Source of the DNA: an uncultured Acidobacteriota bacterium
Lineage (GTDB): Bacteria; Acidobacteriota; Thermoanaerobaculia; UBA5066
DNA: 64,000 bases
Assembly (NCBI GenBank): GCA_903845115.1
Contig: CAIMWE010000022.1
Coordinates: forward strand, 62,001-126,000
Direction of reading: 5' to 3'
In this document: positions 25,849 to 36,173 of the stretch, in pieces
Numbering within the stretch: the first letter of the stretch is position 1
Layout of the letters: every line of letters starts with the position of its first letter
Made by a program: the position numbers and the translations under genes
Notes under the pieces: model-generated
What the model was told of the DNA's origin: nothing
Seen by the model: the letters and a program-made list of their open reading frames with translations, nothing else
Database searches by the model: none

Positions 25849-27082
25849 CCACCCCGATGTCGGGCGAGAAGAGGCGGGCCGCGACGTCCCGCGCCTCCTC
25901 CCGGGTGGTGCGGTCGACGCGGTCGCGCCAGGTCCGCCACGTGTCCTCCGGGAGGCCGTGCTGGATCCTCGACACCTCGCCCTGGACGACGGCGGCCGGC
26001 GTCTCGTGAGAGATCGCGAATGAGCCCGTCAGGTACCGCCTCGAGCGGGAGTGCTCCTCCTCGGTCGGTCCCTCCGCCGCGAAGGCCTGGATCAGGTCGA
26101 GGAGGCCCGAGAGCGCCTCCCGCGTCGCGTCGGTCCGGCAGTCGATGGAGGCCCCGAAGTGGCCCGCCGTCAGCCGGGGCGAGACCGACGAGTAGGTCCC
26201 GTAGGTCAGGCCGCGCTCCTCGCGGAGGACTTGGAAGAGCCGGGAGGAGGCGCCGCCGCCGAGCGACTGATTCGCGACGACCGCGGCAGCGTAGAGCGGG
26301 TCCGCGAGACGAATGGCCGGGCGGGCGAAGAGGAGGTTCGTCTGGACGGCGTCCTTCCGGTCGATGAGGTGGAACGCGAGCCCCTCCCGGGGGGTCGGCG
26401 GGGAGGGAGGAGTCCAGGTCGCCGAGCCGCTGGGGGGGATCGAGCCGAAGACCCGGACGGCGGCGGAAAGGAGGGTCTCCTCGTCTCCCGGCCCCACGAG
26501 GATGAGGGTGGCGCCGTCCAGCGTGAAGCGGGACGAGTAGAAGCGCTGGACGTCGCCGGCCGAGAGCGAGGTCAGGCCCTTCTCGGTCGGCGCCAGGTGC
26601 GCGTAGGGATGGCCCTGGTAGAGCTCGGCCAGGAGGCGCTCCCGCCCGAGGAATTCGGGCTCGCTCCGCAGCTCCTGCAGGGAGTCGACGTGGCGGCGCC
26701 GGTTCCGGTCGACCTCTTCCTCCCGGAACGCCGGCTCGGTCACGATCTCGGCGAAGAGGGAGAGGCCCTCGGCGAGGTCGCGCTCCAGGATCGACAGGTG
26801 GGCCGTGGCCGAGTCGTAGCCGGCCGAGACGCCGCACGAGAGGGCGAGGTCGTCCATCGCCTCGGCCAGCGCCTGCCCGTTCTTGGAGAGCGTGCCGTCC
26901 AGGAAGGTGTCGGAGGTGACCTCGGCGAGCCCCGCGAGCCCTTCCGGATCGGAGACGCTCCCCGCGCCGGGAAAGAAAAGCGCGGCGGAGACGCTCGGGC
27001 GTTTCCCCCACCGGGCGGCCCGGACCGCGAGGCCCGAGGGAAGGCGCTGCTCGACGAACGGCGGAAGCGGAAAGGGCCTCAT
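25757..27082 (-). CDS. M16 family peptidase-like protein, probably non-catalytic subunit
   Basis: 441 residues with the two-lobed M16 (pitrilysin/MPP) fold: RLPSGLAV at the start, RTDATREAL and RRYLTGSFA in the second lobe, and GGGASSRLFQVLREERGLTYG, a hallmark shared with catalytic homologs. The zinc motif HxxEH is replaced by GLAGLAEVTSDTF, so it should not bind zinc. In such two-gene systems one subunit is catalytic and this one helps bind substrate. The ATG overlaps the stop of the upstream catalytic partner (ATGA), implying coupled translation and 1:1 production. No signal peptide. Confidence 0.85.
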   Translation of the reverse strand: MRPFPLPPFVEQRLPSGLAVRAARWGKRPSVSAALFFPGAGSVSDPEGLAGLAEVTSDTFLDGTLSKNGQALAEAMDDLALSCGVSAGYDSATAHLSILERDLAEGLSLFAEIVTEPAFREEEVDRNRRRHVDSLQELRSEPEFLGRERLLAELYQGHPYAHLAPTEKGLTSLSAGDVQRFYSSRFTLDGATLILVGPGDEETLLSAAVRVFGSIPPSGSATWTPPSPPTPREGLAFHLIDRKDAVQTNLLFARPAIRLADPLYAAAVVANQSLGGGASSRLFQVLREERGLTYGTYSSVSPRLTAGHFGASIDCRTDATREALSGLLDLIQAFAAEGPTEEEHSRSRRYLTGSFAISHETPAAVVQGEVSRIQHGLPEDTWRTWRDRVDRTTREEARDVAARLFSPDIGVVTAVGQASVVRPILESFGPTTVWDSDGPRD

Positions 27083-28428
27083 CCTTCGCTCTCTTCTGGG
27101 ACGACGGTCACGACGGTGGTCCGGAGCGGCAGGAACGTCCGGGCGGCGGCGTCGCGCACCTCGGCGGCGGTGACGTCGAGGAGGGCGGCGAAGTCCTCCT
27201 GCCAGAGGTCGGCGTCGCGGTCGTAGAGGCCGTACTCGGAGAGGAGGAAGGCGACCGCCTGCGTCGTCTGGGTCGCCCGGACGGCGCTGGAGAGGATCAT
27301 CCGCTTGGCCCTGGCCATCTCCACGGCGGTCGGCCCCTCGGCGGCGAACGCCTCCAGCCCTCGCCGGATGTCCCCCTCCAGCTCGGCGAGGCCGATGCCC
27401 GGGCGCAGGACGGAGAAGACCCGGAAGAGCGACGGCCCCCGCCGCTCGTCGAGCGAGAGCGAGAGCGAGAGCGCCTTTTCCTCGTCCTTCACGAGGCGCC
27501 GCCAGAGGCGGCTGCTCTCTCCGCCGCCGAGGATCTTCTCGGCGTACGACAGGCCGAGGAGGTCCGGGTGGCGCCGGGGAGGTGCCTTGAAGACGACGTG
27601 AAGGGCCGGAAGGGCGGCGAGGGGATCGGTCCGCTCGGCGCGGCGCTCGCCCTCCTGAACGGGCTCGGAGATCTCGAAGTGCGGGGCGACCTCCCGGGCC
27701 GGGACCGCCCCGAAGGTCCGCCGGGCGCTCTCGAAGGCCTCCTTCGGGTCGAGGTCGCCGGCGAGGCAGAGGAGGGCGTTCCCCGGCGCGTAGTACCTCC
27801 GGTAGAACTCCGCGGCGTCCTCGAGCGACGCGGCGTCCAGGTCCTCCATCGAGCCGATGACCGGGTGGCGGTAGGCGAAGCAGTCGAACGCGAGGGCGTC
27901 GACGGCCTCGAAGGACGAAGCGTATGGCTCGTTGTCGATCCGGAGCCGCTTCTCCTCCTTGACGGCGAGGCGCTGGTTGTCGAGCTTCTCCTGAGTCAGG
28001 ACCAGGGCCCGCATCCGGTCGGCCTCCAGGAAGAGGCCGAGGTCGAGGTTCTCGGAGGGGAGCGTCTCGAAGTAGTTCGTCCGGTCCTCGGAGGTGGTGC
28101 CGTTCATCACCCCGCCCGCCTCCGCGACTCTCCGGAAGTGCTCTCCCTTCCCGACGTTCTCGGACCCCTCGAACATCAGGTGCTCGAAGAGGTGGGCGAA
28201 GCCGGTCTTCCCCGGCGGCTCCACCCGGCTCCCGACGTCGTAGGTGACGTCGACGGTGACGACCGGGACCCCGGGCTGGGGAGCGACGACGACGGTGAGA
28301 CCGTTGCCGAGACGCTCCGTGACGGTCGGGATGTCGAACAAGAAATCGCGGATGGCAGCCTCCAGGAGCCGACCATCATACGGGCGCCTCGGCGCCGCCT
28401 CCTCCCGGAAGCGGGAAACTGAATCCAT
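27079..28428 (-). CDS. M16 family zinc metallopeptidase, catalytic subunit
   Basis: 449 residues. The inverted zinc motif is HLFEHLMF (His79, Glu82, His83), with the third ligand in the downstream VKEEKR segment; ENLDLGLFLEADRM and GGGESSRLWRRLVKDE are family marks. It degrades peptides with its inactive partner encoded immediately downstream. The ATG at 28428 is chosen because the family N terminus (TERLGNGLTVVV) follows shortly; the open frame continues upstream but overlaps the divergent membrane-fusion-protein gene. No signal peptide, so a cytosolic role is likely, in contrast to periplasmic PqqL types. Confidence 0.88.
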   Translation of the reverse strand: MDSVSRFREEAAPRRPYDGRLLEAAIRDFLFDIPTVTERLGNGLTVVVAPQPGVPVVTVDVTYDVGSRVEPPGKTGFAHLFEHLMFEGSENVGKGEHFRRVAEAGGVMNGTTSEDRTNYFETLPSENLDLGLFLEADRMRALVLTQEKLDNQRLAVKEEKRLRIDNEPYASSFEAVDALAFDCFAYRHPVIGSMEDLDAASLEDAAEFYRRYYAPGNALLCLAGDLDPKEAFESARRTFGAVPAREVAPHFEISEPVQEGERRAERTDPLAALPALHVVFKAPPRRHPDLLGLSYAEKILGGGESSRLWRRLVKDEEKALSLSLSLDERRGPSLFRVFSVLRPGIGLAELEGDIRRGLEAFAAEGPTAVEMARAKRMILSSAVRATQTTQAVAFLLSEYGLYDRDADLWQEDFAALLDVTAAEVRDAAARTFLPLRTTVVTVVPEESEG

Positions 28429-28546
28429 CGGTGCGATGGCATATCCTTCGAGCCGGCGGCGAGCCGGGGGCGCGGGTCGCCTGCCGGGCTCCGGGTCTCC
28501 TGGCCTGGCGCTCACACTTCGGCCTCCTGAAGGGACGTACCGAGAA

Positions 28547-29860
28547 ATGAAGAAGTCAGCAGTCGTCGTCGCGATCCTCGTGGTGTTCGGAGGCGGCGCC
28601 GCATTCATGCTCAAGGGGCGGGGCGCCGAAGGGCCCAGGTATCGCAAGGAGAAGCTCGACCGGGGGGACGTCGTGGCGACGGTGACGGCCACGGGCTCGC
28701 TCTCGGCCGTCATCACGGTCCAGGTGGGGAGCCAAGTCTCGGGCATCATTTCCCGCCTCTACGTCGACTTCAACTCGAACGTGAAGAAGGGGCAGCTCCT
28801 CGCGGAGCTGGATCCGACGCCGTTCCAGCAGGCGGTCGACCAGCAGAAGGCCAACCTGGAGAAGGCGAAGGTCCAGCTGAGGGACTCCGAGATCTCCTTC
28901 ACCCGCCAGAAACGGCTGTTCGCCGAGCAGCTGGCGGCCCAGTCGGACCTGGACGCGGCCACGACGGCCAGGGACTCGGCGGCGGCCTCCGTGGAGCAGG
29001 CGACCGCCTCCCTGCAGCAGGCGCTGACGAACATGTCCTACGCCCGGATCACCTCTCCGATCGACGGGACGGTCGTGAGCCGCCAGTACGACATCGGGCA
29101 GACCGTCGCCGCCTCGTTCCAGGCGCCGACGCTCTTCACCATCGCCCAGGACCTGACGAAGATGCAGGTCCTCACGAACATCGACGAGGCCGACGTCGGC
29201 CGGGTCAAGCTGGAGCAGGTCGCCTCGTTCTCCGTCGACGCCTTCTCCGACGTCCGGTTCAAGGGGACCGTCGCGCAGATCCGCCTCTCCCCGCAGATCG
29301 TCCAGAACGTCGTGACCTACCCGGTGATGCTCGACGTACCGAATCCCGACCTGAAGCTGAAGCCGGGAATGACGGCCAACGTCCTGGTCCCGGTCGACGA
29401 GCGGAAGGGGACGCTCAAGGTGGCCAACGCGGCGCTCCGGTTCCGTCCGGACCCGGCGGACCTGCTGCCGTCCGCGAAGGACGGCAAGAAGGGGAAGGAC
29501 GAGGCCAAGAACGCCAGGGACGTCCCGGCCGAGAAGCCGAAGGGCGCGGAAGGGAAGGCGGGTGCCGCCGCTTCCGGACAGGGCGGGCGTCCGGGCGGCG
29601 GACGCGGGCCGGGGGCCGGTCCCGGGGCGGGGCGCGGCGTTTCCGGCGAGAGGACCGCTTCGCTGTACGTGGACGCCGGGAACGGCAAGCTCAGGGCCGT
29701 CCCCGTCAAGACGTCGATCACCGACGGGAACTCCACGGCCATCGAGACGACGGAGCTGAAGGAAGGCGACGAGATCGTCGTGGGCCTGGCGACGGCCAAG
29801 GCGAGCATCCCGGGCGGGTCGCCGGCAGGCGGCGGGCCGCCGCGCCGGATGGGGATGTAG
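28547..29860 (+). CDS. MacA/HlyD-type periplasmic adaptor (membrane fusion protein)
   Basis: 437 residues. Single N-terminal membrane anchor (AVVVAILVVFGGGAAFML), lipoyl half-motifs (VTATGSLSAVITVQVGSQVSG and ARITSPIDGTVVSR), a coiled-coil hairpin between them (about 95-165), and a beta-barrel domain. It links an inner-membrane ABC transporter to an outer-membrane channel. An unusual Gly/Pro/Lys-rich insertion (about residues 305-365) interrupts the membrane-proximal domain before NGKLRAVPVKTSI. Followed 3 nt later by the ATPase gene. The ATG at 28547 is chosen because the anchor starts there. Confidence 0.88.
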   Translation: MKKSAVVVAILVVFGGGAAFMLKGRGAEGPRYRKEKLDRGDVVATVTATGSLSAVITVQVGSQVSGIISRLYVDFNSNVKKGQLLAELDPTPFQQAVDQQKANLEKAKVQLRDSEISFTRQKRLFAEQLAAQSDLDAATTARDSAAASVEQATASLQQALTNMSYARITSPIDGTVVSRQYDIGQTVAASFQAPTLFTIAQDLTKMQVLTNIDEADVGRVKLEQVASFSVDAFSDVRFKGTVAQIRLSPQIVQNVVTYPVMLDVPNPDLKLKPGMTANVLVPVDERKGTLKVANAALRFRPDPADLLPSAKDGKKGKDEAKNARDVPAEKPKGAEGKAGAAASGQGGRPGGGRGPGAGPGAGRGVSGERTASLYVDAGNGKLRAVPVKTSITDGNSTAIETTELKEGDEIVVGLATAKASIPGGSPAGGGPPRRMGM

Positions 29861-29863
29861 GCG

Positions 29864-30603
<740 letters not shown>

Positions 30604-30607
<4 letters not shown>

Positions 30608-31830
30608 CCAAGACCGGGAACATCCTCAAGGTCGCGTTCCGGGCGCTGGGGCGGAACAAGCTCCGGTCGCTCCTGACCGCCCTCGGCATCATCATCGGGG
30701 TCGCCTGCGTCGTCGCGACGATCGGCATCGGGGAAGGGGCCAGGACCCAGTCCGAGAACCAGCTGAAGTCGCTCGGGACGAACTTCCTGATGATCTTCCC
30801 CGGCACGACGACGTCGTCCGGAGCGCGGAGCGGGTTCGGCTCGAACTCGAAGCTCTCGGAGTCGGACGTCGACGCCATCCGGGAGGAGGTCTCCGCCGTC
30901 GTCTACGTGTCGGCGACGATCCGGACGGTGGCGCAGGTCATCTACGGGAACCAGAACTGGTCGACCAGCATCCAGGGAGGCGAGGTCGACTGGCCGCTGA
31001 TCCGTTCCTGGAACGTGGCACAGGGCCAGTTCTTCACCGACGCGGACAACCGGGCCGCTTCGAAGGTCTGCGTCCTCGGCCAGACGCTCGTCACCAACCT
31101 CTTCGGCGACGAGGACCCGGTGGGGAAGATGATCCGGATCAAGAACATCCCCTTCCGCGTGGTCGGGGTCCTGGAGGCGAAGGGCGGCTCGATGATGGGC
31201 CAGGACCAGGACGACACGGTGATCGCCCCCTACCAGACGGTGAGGAAGAAGCTGATGGGGACGACCGCCGTCGGCGGGATTCTGGCGTCGGCCGCCTCCA
31301 ACGACATGGTCACCCGGGCGCAGGAGGAGATCTCGGCCCTGCTGCGCCAGCGGCACAAGATCAACAAGGGGGCCGGACAGGACGACGACTTCATGATCCG
31401 GTCGCAGACCGAGATGCTCCAGCAGGCCGAGGAGCAGTCGAAGACGATGAGCATGCTCCTCTGGTCGATCGCCGGGGTCTCGCTCCTCGTCGGCGGGATC
31501 GGGATCATGAACATCATGCTCGTCTCGGTGACGGAACGGACTCGCGAGATCGGCGTACGGATGGCCATCGGCGCCAAGGGCGGCGACATTCGCGCGCAGT
31601 TCCTGGTGGAAGCGGTCGTCCTCTCGATCACGGGAGGCGTCCTCGGCATCGCCCTGGGGGTCGGAATCCAGCGGGCGGTGGCGTTCTACGCTCACTGGCC
31701 GGTCCTCGTCTCGACGAACTCGGTCTCCCTCGCGTTCGTCTTCTCGGCCCTGATCGGGGTGACCTTCGGGTTCTACCCGGCGCTGAAGGCGTCGCGGCTC
31801 GACCCCATCGAGGCCCTGCGGTATGAGTGA
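30604..31830 (+). CDS. MacB-type ABC transporter permease (FtsX/MacB_PCD)
   Basis: 408 residues. TM1 near LLTALGIIIGVACVVATIG, a large periplasmic MacB core domain (about 45-270), then three C-terminal TMs including LLWSIAGVSLLVGGIGIMNIMLVSV and a last helix VSLAFVFSALIGVTFGFYPA. The motif TERTREIGVRMAIGAKGGDI is characteristic of MacB. With the two preceding genes it forms a tripartite mechanotransmission pump for peptides, macrolide-like compounds or siderophores. The stop overlaps the histidine kinase gene by 8 nt. Confidence 0.92.
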
Positions 31831-34342
31831 CGGGCGGCGGCTCGGGTCCCTCCTGGACCCGCGCCAGTCGCTCGGTGCCCGGATCCTGTGGATCCTCCTC
31901 CCGCTCGGCCTCGTCCCCCTCGTCGTCTTCTGGATCTCGACCGACCGTTTAGGCCGCCGGATGGAGACGGAGCTCCGGAACCTCCTCACTCCGACTCTCA
32001 CGCGGCAGGCCGAGCAGAGCCTGTCCCGGGCGGCCGACCTGTACCGGGAGGAGCTGGACGAGCGCGTGCGGGAGCTGGCGGCCGTCCTCGGGGAGGCGTC
32101 GAGGGCCACCGCGGCCGCTCTGGCGGAGGGCCCGGTTCCTGGCGCGGCCGAGGAGACGTTCGTCGTCGAGCCGGGGCTCCCGATCCAGGCGGTCGGCAGT
32201 GCCGGGAGCGCCGTCTTCGTCCGCCGGGGCGCCGGCCTGACCGACGAGGCCCGCCGGGACGTCTCGGCGACGAGCCGCCTCGAAGAGCATTTCGCGGACC
32301 TCGCGGCCGGGCACCGCGGCATCCCGATGATCTTCGTGATGACGAGGGCCGGGGTGCTCCGGGCGGTCCCGCGGGGGGACCTCCCCTCCCTCGTCCGGGC
32401 GGGCCGCCTCCCCGAAGCGTTCGACCTCCCGGTCTCCCTGCGGCCTCCCCTGGGGAGCGTCCCCTCCATCCAGTGGCGGGTGCCCCATCCCAACCAGGGG
32501 CACGCGAGGCCGCTCACCGCGGTCGTGCCGGTCTTCTCGGCGAAGGGGGAGCTCGTGGCGGAGGTGGGAGCGGAGTGGGCCGTCGCCGACGTGCTGACGG
32601 TCCCCTCGCGTCCGCCGGACCGGCTGGCGCGGACGTACCTGTTCGACCGGACCGGCAAGCTGCTCCTGGCGGCGCCAGGGCTGGGCGGGGGAGAAATGGC
32701 GGACGCCGACCTGGTGTACCGGGCGCTGGCGGAGCCGCTCCCGGCGAGCCGGACGACCCTGTCCCTTCCGGCGGGAGAGGTTCTCGCCGCTTCCCGGCGG
32801 ACTTCCCGGGACGGGTGGACCTGCGCCGTCGTCCTCCCTCTCGCGACCGTCGACCGGCAGGTCGACGATCAGGTGCAGCCGATGGTGACGGAGGCCATGG
32901 AAGGCCGCCGGCGAGTGGAGGAGGTCTACGTCGTCAGCCTGGCCGTCGTCGCCCTGGCGCTCGTCTTCCTGATCGGGCGGGCGCTCGCGCCCGTTCGCCG
33001 TCTCGCCGAATTCGCCGACTCGCTCCTGGCGGGCCTCCAGCCGCCTCCGCTCCCGGGCCTCGGCCGGAGGGACGAGGTCGGCCCGCTGGCTCGCGCGATG
33101 AAGGACCTGGAGGAGCGGATCCGGCGGCGAGTCCGTTTTCTCGAGGGGGTTCACGACCTCTCCCGGGCGGCCGCGGCGATGACACGGCCGGAGGAGACCA
33201 TCACGAGGCTCTCGCGGCGGATCGCCGAGCTGATCGGGGCGACGAAGGCCTGGATCTACCTCTTCGACGAGTCCGCCCAGGAGCTCGTGGCGACGCCACC
33301 CGGGTTCGGCGTCCCGGACGAGGGGCTGAAGGACCTCCGGGTGGGCCTCGACTCCCGGAGCCTCTCGGCCCTGGCTTTCCGGACCGGCGAGACCGTGGAC
33401 ACGCGGGAGATCCTCGCCGACCCGCGCGTCGCCCCTCCGCTCGTCGAGAGGCTCGGCGTGAAGAGCAACGCCGTCTTCGTCCCGCTGAAGACCGAGGAGG
33501 GGACGCTCGGGGTGATCTGCGTGGCCGACAAGCGAGGCGGATTCGACGACGAGGACCGCGCCCTGATCGAGAGCTACGCGGGCCAAGCGGCTCTCCTGCT
33601 CCGGAACGCCCGGCTCTACGAGCAGCTTCACGAGAGCTACGACAAGCTCCACGAGACCTACCGGAACCGGGATCACTTCCTCCAGGACGTCAACCACGAG
33701 CTGCGGACCCCGCTCACGGCGATCCTCGGCTGGAGCGAGATCCTCGTGGAGGACCGTCCCGACCCGGAGACGATCGCGTCGGCGATGGAGCAGATCAGGC
33801 GCTCGGCGGAGTTCGTCCTGGCGCTGATCTCCGACCTCCTCGACATGTCCCGCCTCGAGGAGGGGGCAGCCATCGAGCGGAAGCCGGTCGACGTCGGGGG
33901 ACTCGTTCACGAGGCGATCGACCCGATCGCCGTCATCGCCGCGTCCCGGGGGATCGAGCTGACGGTGAAAGCCCCTCCCCGGTGGACCGTGGTCGAGGAG
34001 CTCGACCCCGTCCGGATCCGCCAGCTCCTCTGGAACCTCGTCCACAACGCCGTGAAGTACACCCCTTCGGGCGGACGCATCGACGTCGTGGCGGAGACCG
34101 GCGAGGAGGGGACGACCTTCCGCGTGACCGACACCGGGATCGGAATCCACCCGGACGACCTGCCGCACATCTTCGAGCGGTTCCGGCGGGGCAACCGGCC
34201 CGCGGACGGGGAGGAGCGGGGGACGGGAATCGGGCTCGCGCTCGCGAAGGGCTACGCCGAGAAGCACGGGGGCCGGATCGAGGTGTTCTCCACTCCGGGG
34301 AACGGCGCGTCGTTCAGGGTCACGATCCCGCGCGCGGGGTGA
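31823..34342 (+). CDS. Membrane sensor histidine kinase with HAMP-like linker and GAF domain
   Basis: 839 residues. TM1 at about 22-40 (LWILLPLGLVPLVVFW), an extracytoplasmic sensor of ~330 residues, TM2 near 374-393 (VVSLAVVALALVFLIG), HAMP-like segment (RDEVGPLARAMKDLEERI), GAF domain about 455-590, a short coiled coil (QLHESYDKLHETYRNRD), HisKA with HELRTPLTAILGW (phospho-acceptor His625) and HATPase_c with N-box HNAVKYTP, G1 DTGIGI and G2 GTGIGLALAKG. It overlaps the MacB-type permease gene by 8 nt and should be made with the exporter. No response regulator is encoded beside it, so the partner must lie elsewhere. Confidence 0.88.
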   Translation: MSDGRRLGSLLDPRQSLGARILWILLPLGLVPLVVFWISTDRLGRRMETELRNLLTPTLTRQAEQSLSRAADLYREELDERVRELAAVLGEASRATAAALAEGPVPGAAEETFVVEPGLPIQAVGSAGSAVFVRRGAGLTDEARRDVSATSRLEEHFADLAAGHRGIPMIFVMTRAGVLRAVPRGDLPSLVRAGRLPEAFDLPVSLRPPLGSVPSIQWRVPHPNQGHARPLTAVVPVFSAKGELVAEVGAEWAVADVLTVPSRPPDRLARTYLFDRTGKLLLAAPGLGGGEMADADLVYRALAEPLPASRTTLSLPAGEVLAASRRTSRDGWTCAVVLPLATVDRQVDDQVQPMVTEAMEGRRRVEEVYVVSLAVVALALVFLIGRALAPVRRLAEFADSLLAGLQPPPLPGLGRRDEVGPLARAMKDLEERIRRRVRFLEGVHDLSRAAAAMTRPEETITRLSRRIAELIGATKAWIYLFDESAQELVATPPGFGVPDEGLKDLRVGLDSRSLSALAFRTGETVDTREILADPRVAPPLVERLGVKSNAVFVPLKTEEGTLGVICVADKRGGFDDEDRALIESYAGQAALLLRNARLYEQLHESYDKLHETYRNRDHFLQDVNHELRTPLTAILGWSEILVEDRPDPETIASAMEQIRRSAEFVLALISDLLDMSRLEEGAAIERKPVDVGGLVHEAIDPIAVIAASRGIELTVKAPPRWTVVEELDPVRIRQLLWNLVHNAVKYTPSGGRIDVVAETGEEGTTFRVTDTGIGIHPDDLPHIFERFRRGNRPADGEERGTGIGLALAKGYAEKHGGRIEVFSTPGNGASFRVTIPRAG

Positions 34343-34345
34343 CGG

Positions 34346-35005
34346 TCAGACCAGGCGCGCGCGCGGAGAGCCGACGAACGGGTTGAGCCGGGCCTCCTCG
34401 CCGATCGTCGTTCCGTCGCCGTGCCCAGGGATGACGGCGAGGTCTCCGGGGAGGGGGAGCAGCCGCCGGGTGAGGGAAGAGAGGATCTGGTCGTACGACC
34501 CGCCGAACAGGTCGGTGCGGCCGATTCCGCGGCGGAAGAGGGTGTCGCCGGAAAAGAGGAGCCCCCTCGCCCCGTGGAGGCGGAAGCAGACGCTCCCGGG
34601 AGAGTGGCCGGGGGTGTGCATCACCTCGAGGGAGCCCGCCCCGCAGGCGACGCGGTCGCCGTCCGCGATCAGCCGGTCGACCGTGCCGGGCTCCGGGACC
34701 GGGAGGCCGAACATCCTCCCCTGCTCCCGGAGCGCGGCGTAGAGAGGGACGTCGTCCTGGTGGAGGAGGATCGGGGCGCCGGTCTCCCGGGCGAGGAGCG
34801 CGGAGGCTCCGACGTGGTCGAAGTGGGCGTGGGTGTGGAGGAGGCCGACCGGACGGAGGTGGTTTCGGGAGAGAACCTCCAGGATCCGGTCCGCTTCGTC
34901 GCCCGGGTCGATCACGAGCGCCTCGCCGCTCTCGGTGTCCGCCACGATCGCGCAGTTGCACCCGAGCATGCCGACGGGGAAGGTCTCGACGAGTTCCAGT
35001 GCCAT
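34346..35005 (-). CDS. Metallo-beta-lactamase-fold hydrolase (glyoxalase II-like)
   Basis: 219 residues. Zinc motif HTHAHFDHVG (THxHxDH), HTPGHSPGS (third His), FSGDTLF (bridging Asp) and PGHGDGT (last His), the full binuclear set of the YcbL-like glyoxalase II subfamily. It hydrolyses a thioester such as an S-acyl-glutathione analogue; the exact substrate is uncertain. The ATG at 35005 is chosen because the domain starts LELVETFPVGMLGCNC; the frame extends upstream into the divergent threonine aldolase. Ends 3 nt from the convergent kinase gene. Confidence 0.87.
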   Translation of the reverse strand: MALELVETFPVGMLGCNCAIVADTESGEALVIDPGDEADRILEVLSRNHLRPVGLLHTHAHFDHVGASALLARETGAPILLHQDDVPLYAALREQGRMFGLPVPEPGTVDRLIADGDRVACGAGSLEVMHTPGHSPGSVCFRLHGARGLLFSGDTLFRRGIGRTDLFGGSYDQILSSLTRRLLPLPGDLAVIPGHGDGTTIGEEARLNPFVGSPRARLV

Positions 35006-35012
35006 CGGTTCG

Positions 35013-35018
35013 ATTGTC
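35013..35018 (-). promoter_or_regulatory. Weak -10-like box of the metallo-hydrolase gene
   Basis: GACAAT on the minus strand, gap 7 nt to the ATG. It shares the 37-nt gap between two divergent starts with the box at 35031. Confidence 0.3.
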
Positions 35019-35030
35019 TCACCCGGAAAG

Positions 35031-35036
35031 TAGACT
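35031..35036 (+). promoter_or_regulatory. -10-like box of the threonine aldolase gene
   Basis: TAGACT, then TCCGCC, then ATG. Gap 6 nt and no Shine-Dalgarno: leaderless-type arrangement. Confidence 0.5.
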
Positions 35037-35042
35037 TCCGCC

Positions 35043-36092
35043 ATGCAGAACGTCAGCGGCCTCTCCGACTTCCGATCCGACACGGTCACCCTTCCGACGC
35101 CGGCGATGCGCCGCGCGATGGCGGACGCCGACGTGGGCGACGACGTCTATGGCGAAGACCCCACGGTCCGCCGGCTGGAGGAGCGGACCGCCGAGCTGCT
35201 GGGACTTGCGGCGGCCCTCTTCGTCCCGACCGGATCGATGGGGAACCAGATTGCCCTGCGCGTCCAGGGACGGCCGGGGACCGAGGTCCTGCTCGACCAC
35301 CGGTGCCACGTCTTCCACTTCGAGATGGCGGGGATGGCCACCCTCTCCGGTCTCCTCCCCCGGCCGGTCGCCTCGCCGAAGGGGGTCCCGACCGTGGAGG
35401 CCCTCCGTCCCTGGATCCGGCCCGAGGAGATCTACTACCTTCCGCGCACGTCGATGATCACGCTGGAGAACACGCACAACCTGGCCGGGGGAACGGTCGC
35501 GCGGCGCGCCGACCTCGAGCCGGTGCTGGCGCTCGCGGCGTCGCGGTCGATCCCGGTCCACCTGGACGGCGCGCGCCTCTGGAACGCGAGCGCCGCTCTC
35601 GGAGTCCCGGAGTCGGTCCTGGCGAGCGGCTTCAGCTCCGTGATGGTCTGCTTCTCGAAGGGGCTCCGCGCGCCGGTGGGGAGCGCGGTCGCGGGGTCGG
35701 AGGCGTTCGTGGCGGAGGCGCGGAGGGTCCGGAAGCTCTTCGGGGGCGGGATGCGCCAGGCCGGGGTCCTGGCGGCCGCGGCGCTCGTCGCGCTGGAGCA
35801 CGAGCGCGCGAGGCTGACCGAGGACCACGCCCGGGCCCGGCGGCTCGCCGCCGAGCTGGCGGGGATCGCCGGCCTCTCGGTCGACCCGGCCTCGGTCGAG
35901 ACGAACATGGTGATGGTGACGGTGGACGGACGCCTCGGGGACGCGGGGACCGTCCTCGCTCACCTGAAGGGGAAGGGGGTCCTGGCGGGCTCGATGGGGC
36001 CAGACCTGATCCGGCTCGTCACGCACGCGGACGTGGGCGAGGCGGACGTGGCCCGCTGCGTCGAGGCGTTCCGGGCGGCCTCGGCGTCCTGA
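35043..36092 (+). CDS. ltaE: Low-specificity L-threonine aldolase
   Basis: A 349-residue fold-type I PLP enzyme cleaving L-threonine/L-allo-threonine to glycine and acetaldehyde. Opens with DFRSDTVTLPTPAMRRAM and GDDVYGEDPTVRRLE, both diagnostic. LENTHNLAGGTV, HLDGARLWNAS (PLP ring Asp) and CFSKGLRAPVGSAVAG (Schiff-base Lys) follow. Length is normal. Divergent from the metallo-hydrolase, 37 nt apart. Confidence 0.93.
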   Translation: MQNVSGLSDFRSDTVTLPTPAMRRAMADADVGDDVYGEDPTVRRLEERTAELLGLAAALFVPTGSMGNQIALRVQGRPGTEVLLDHRCHVFHFEMAGMATLSGLLPRPVASPKGVPTVEALRPWIRPEEIYYLPRTSMITLENTHNLAGGTVARRADLEPVLALAASRSIPVHLDGARLWNASAALGVPESVLASGFSSVMVCFSKGLRAPVGSAVAGSEAFVAEARRVRKLFGGGMRQAGVLAAAALVALEHERARLTEDHARARRLAAELAGIAGLSVDPASVETNMVMVTVDGRLGDAGTVLAHLKGKGVLAGSMGPDLIRLVTHADVGEADVARCVEAFRAASAS

Positions 36093-36173
36093 GAAGGGCC
36101 GTGGCCGAGGACTAGAATTGGCGGGCACGAGAGGCGTTGCGCCCGCCCGGGCGCGTCCGTGCGGAGGGATGAA

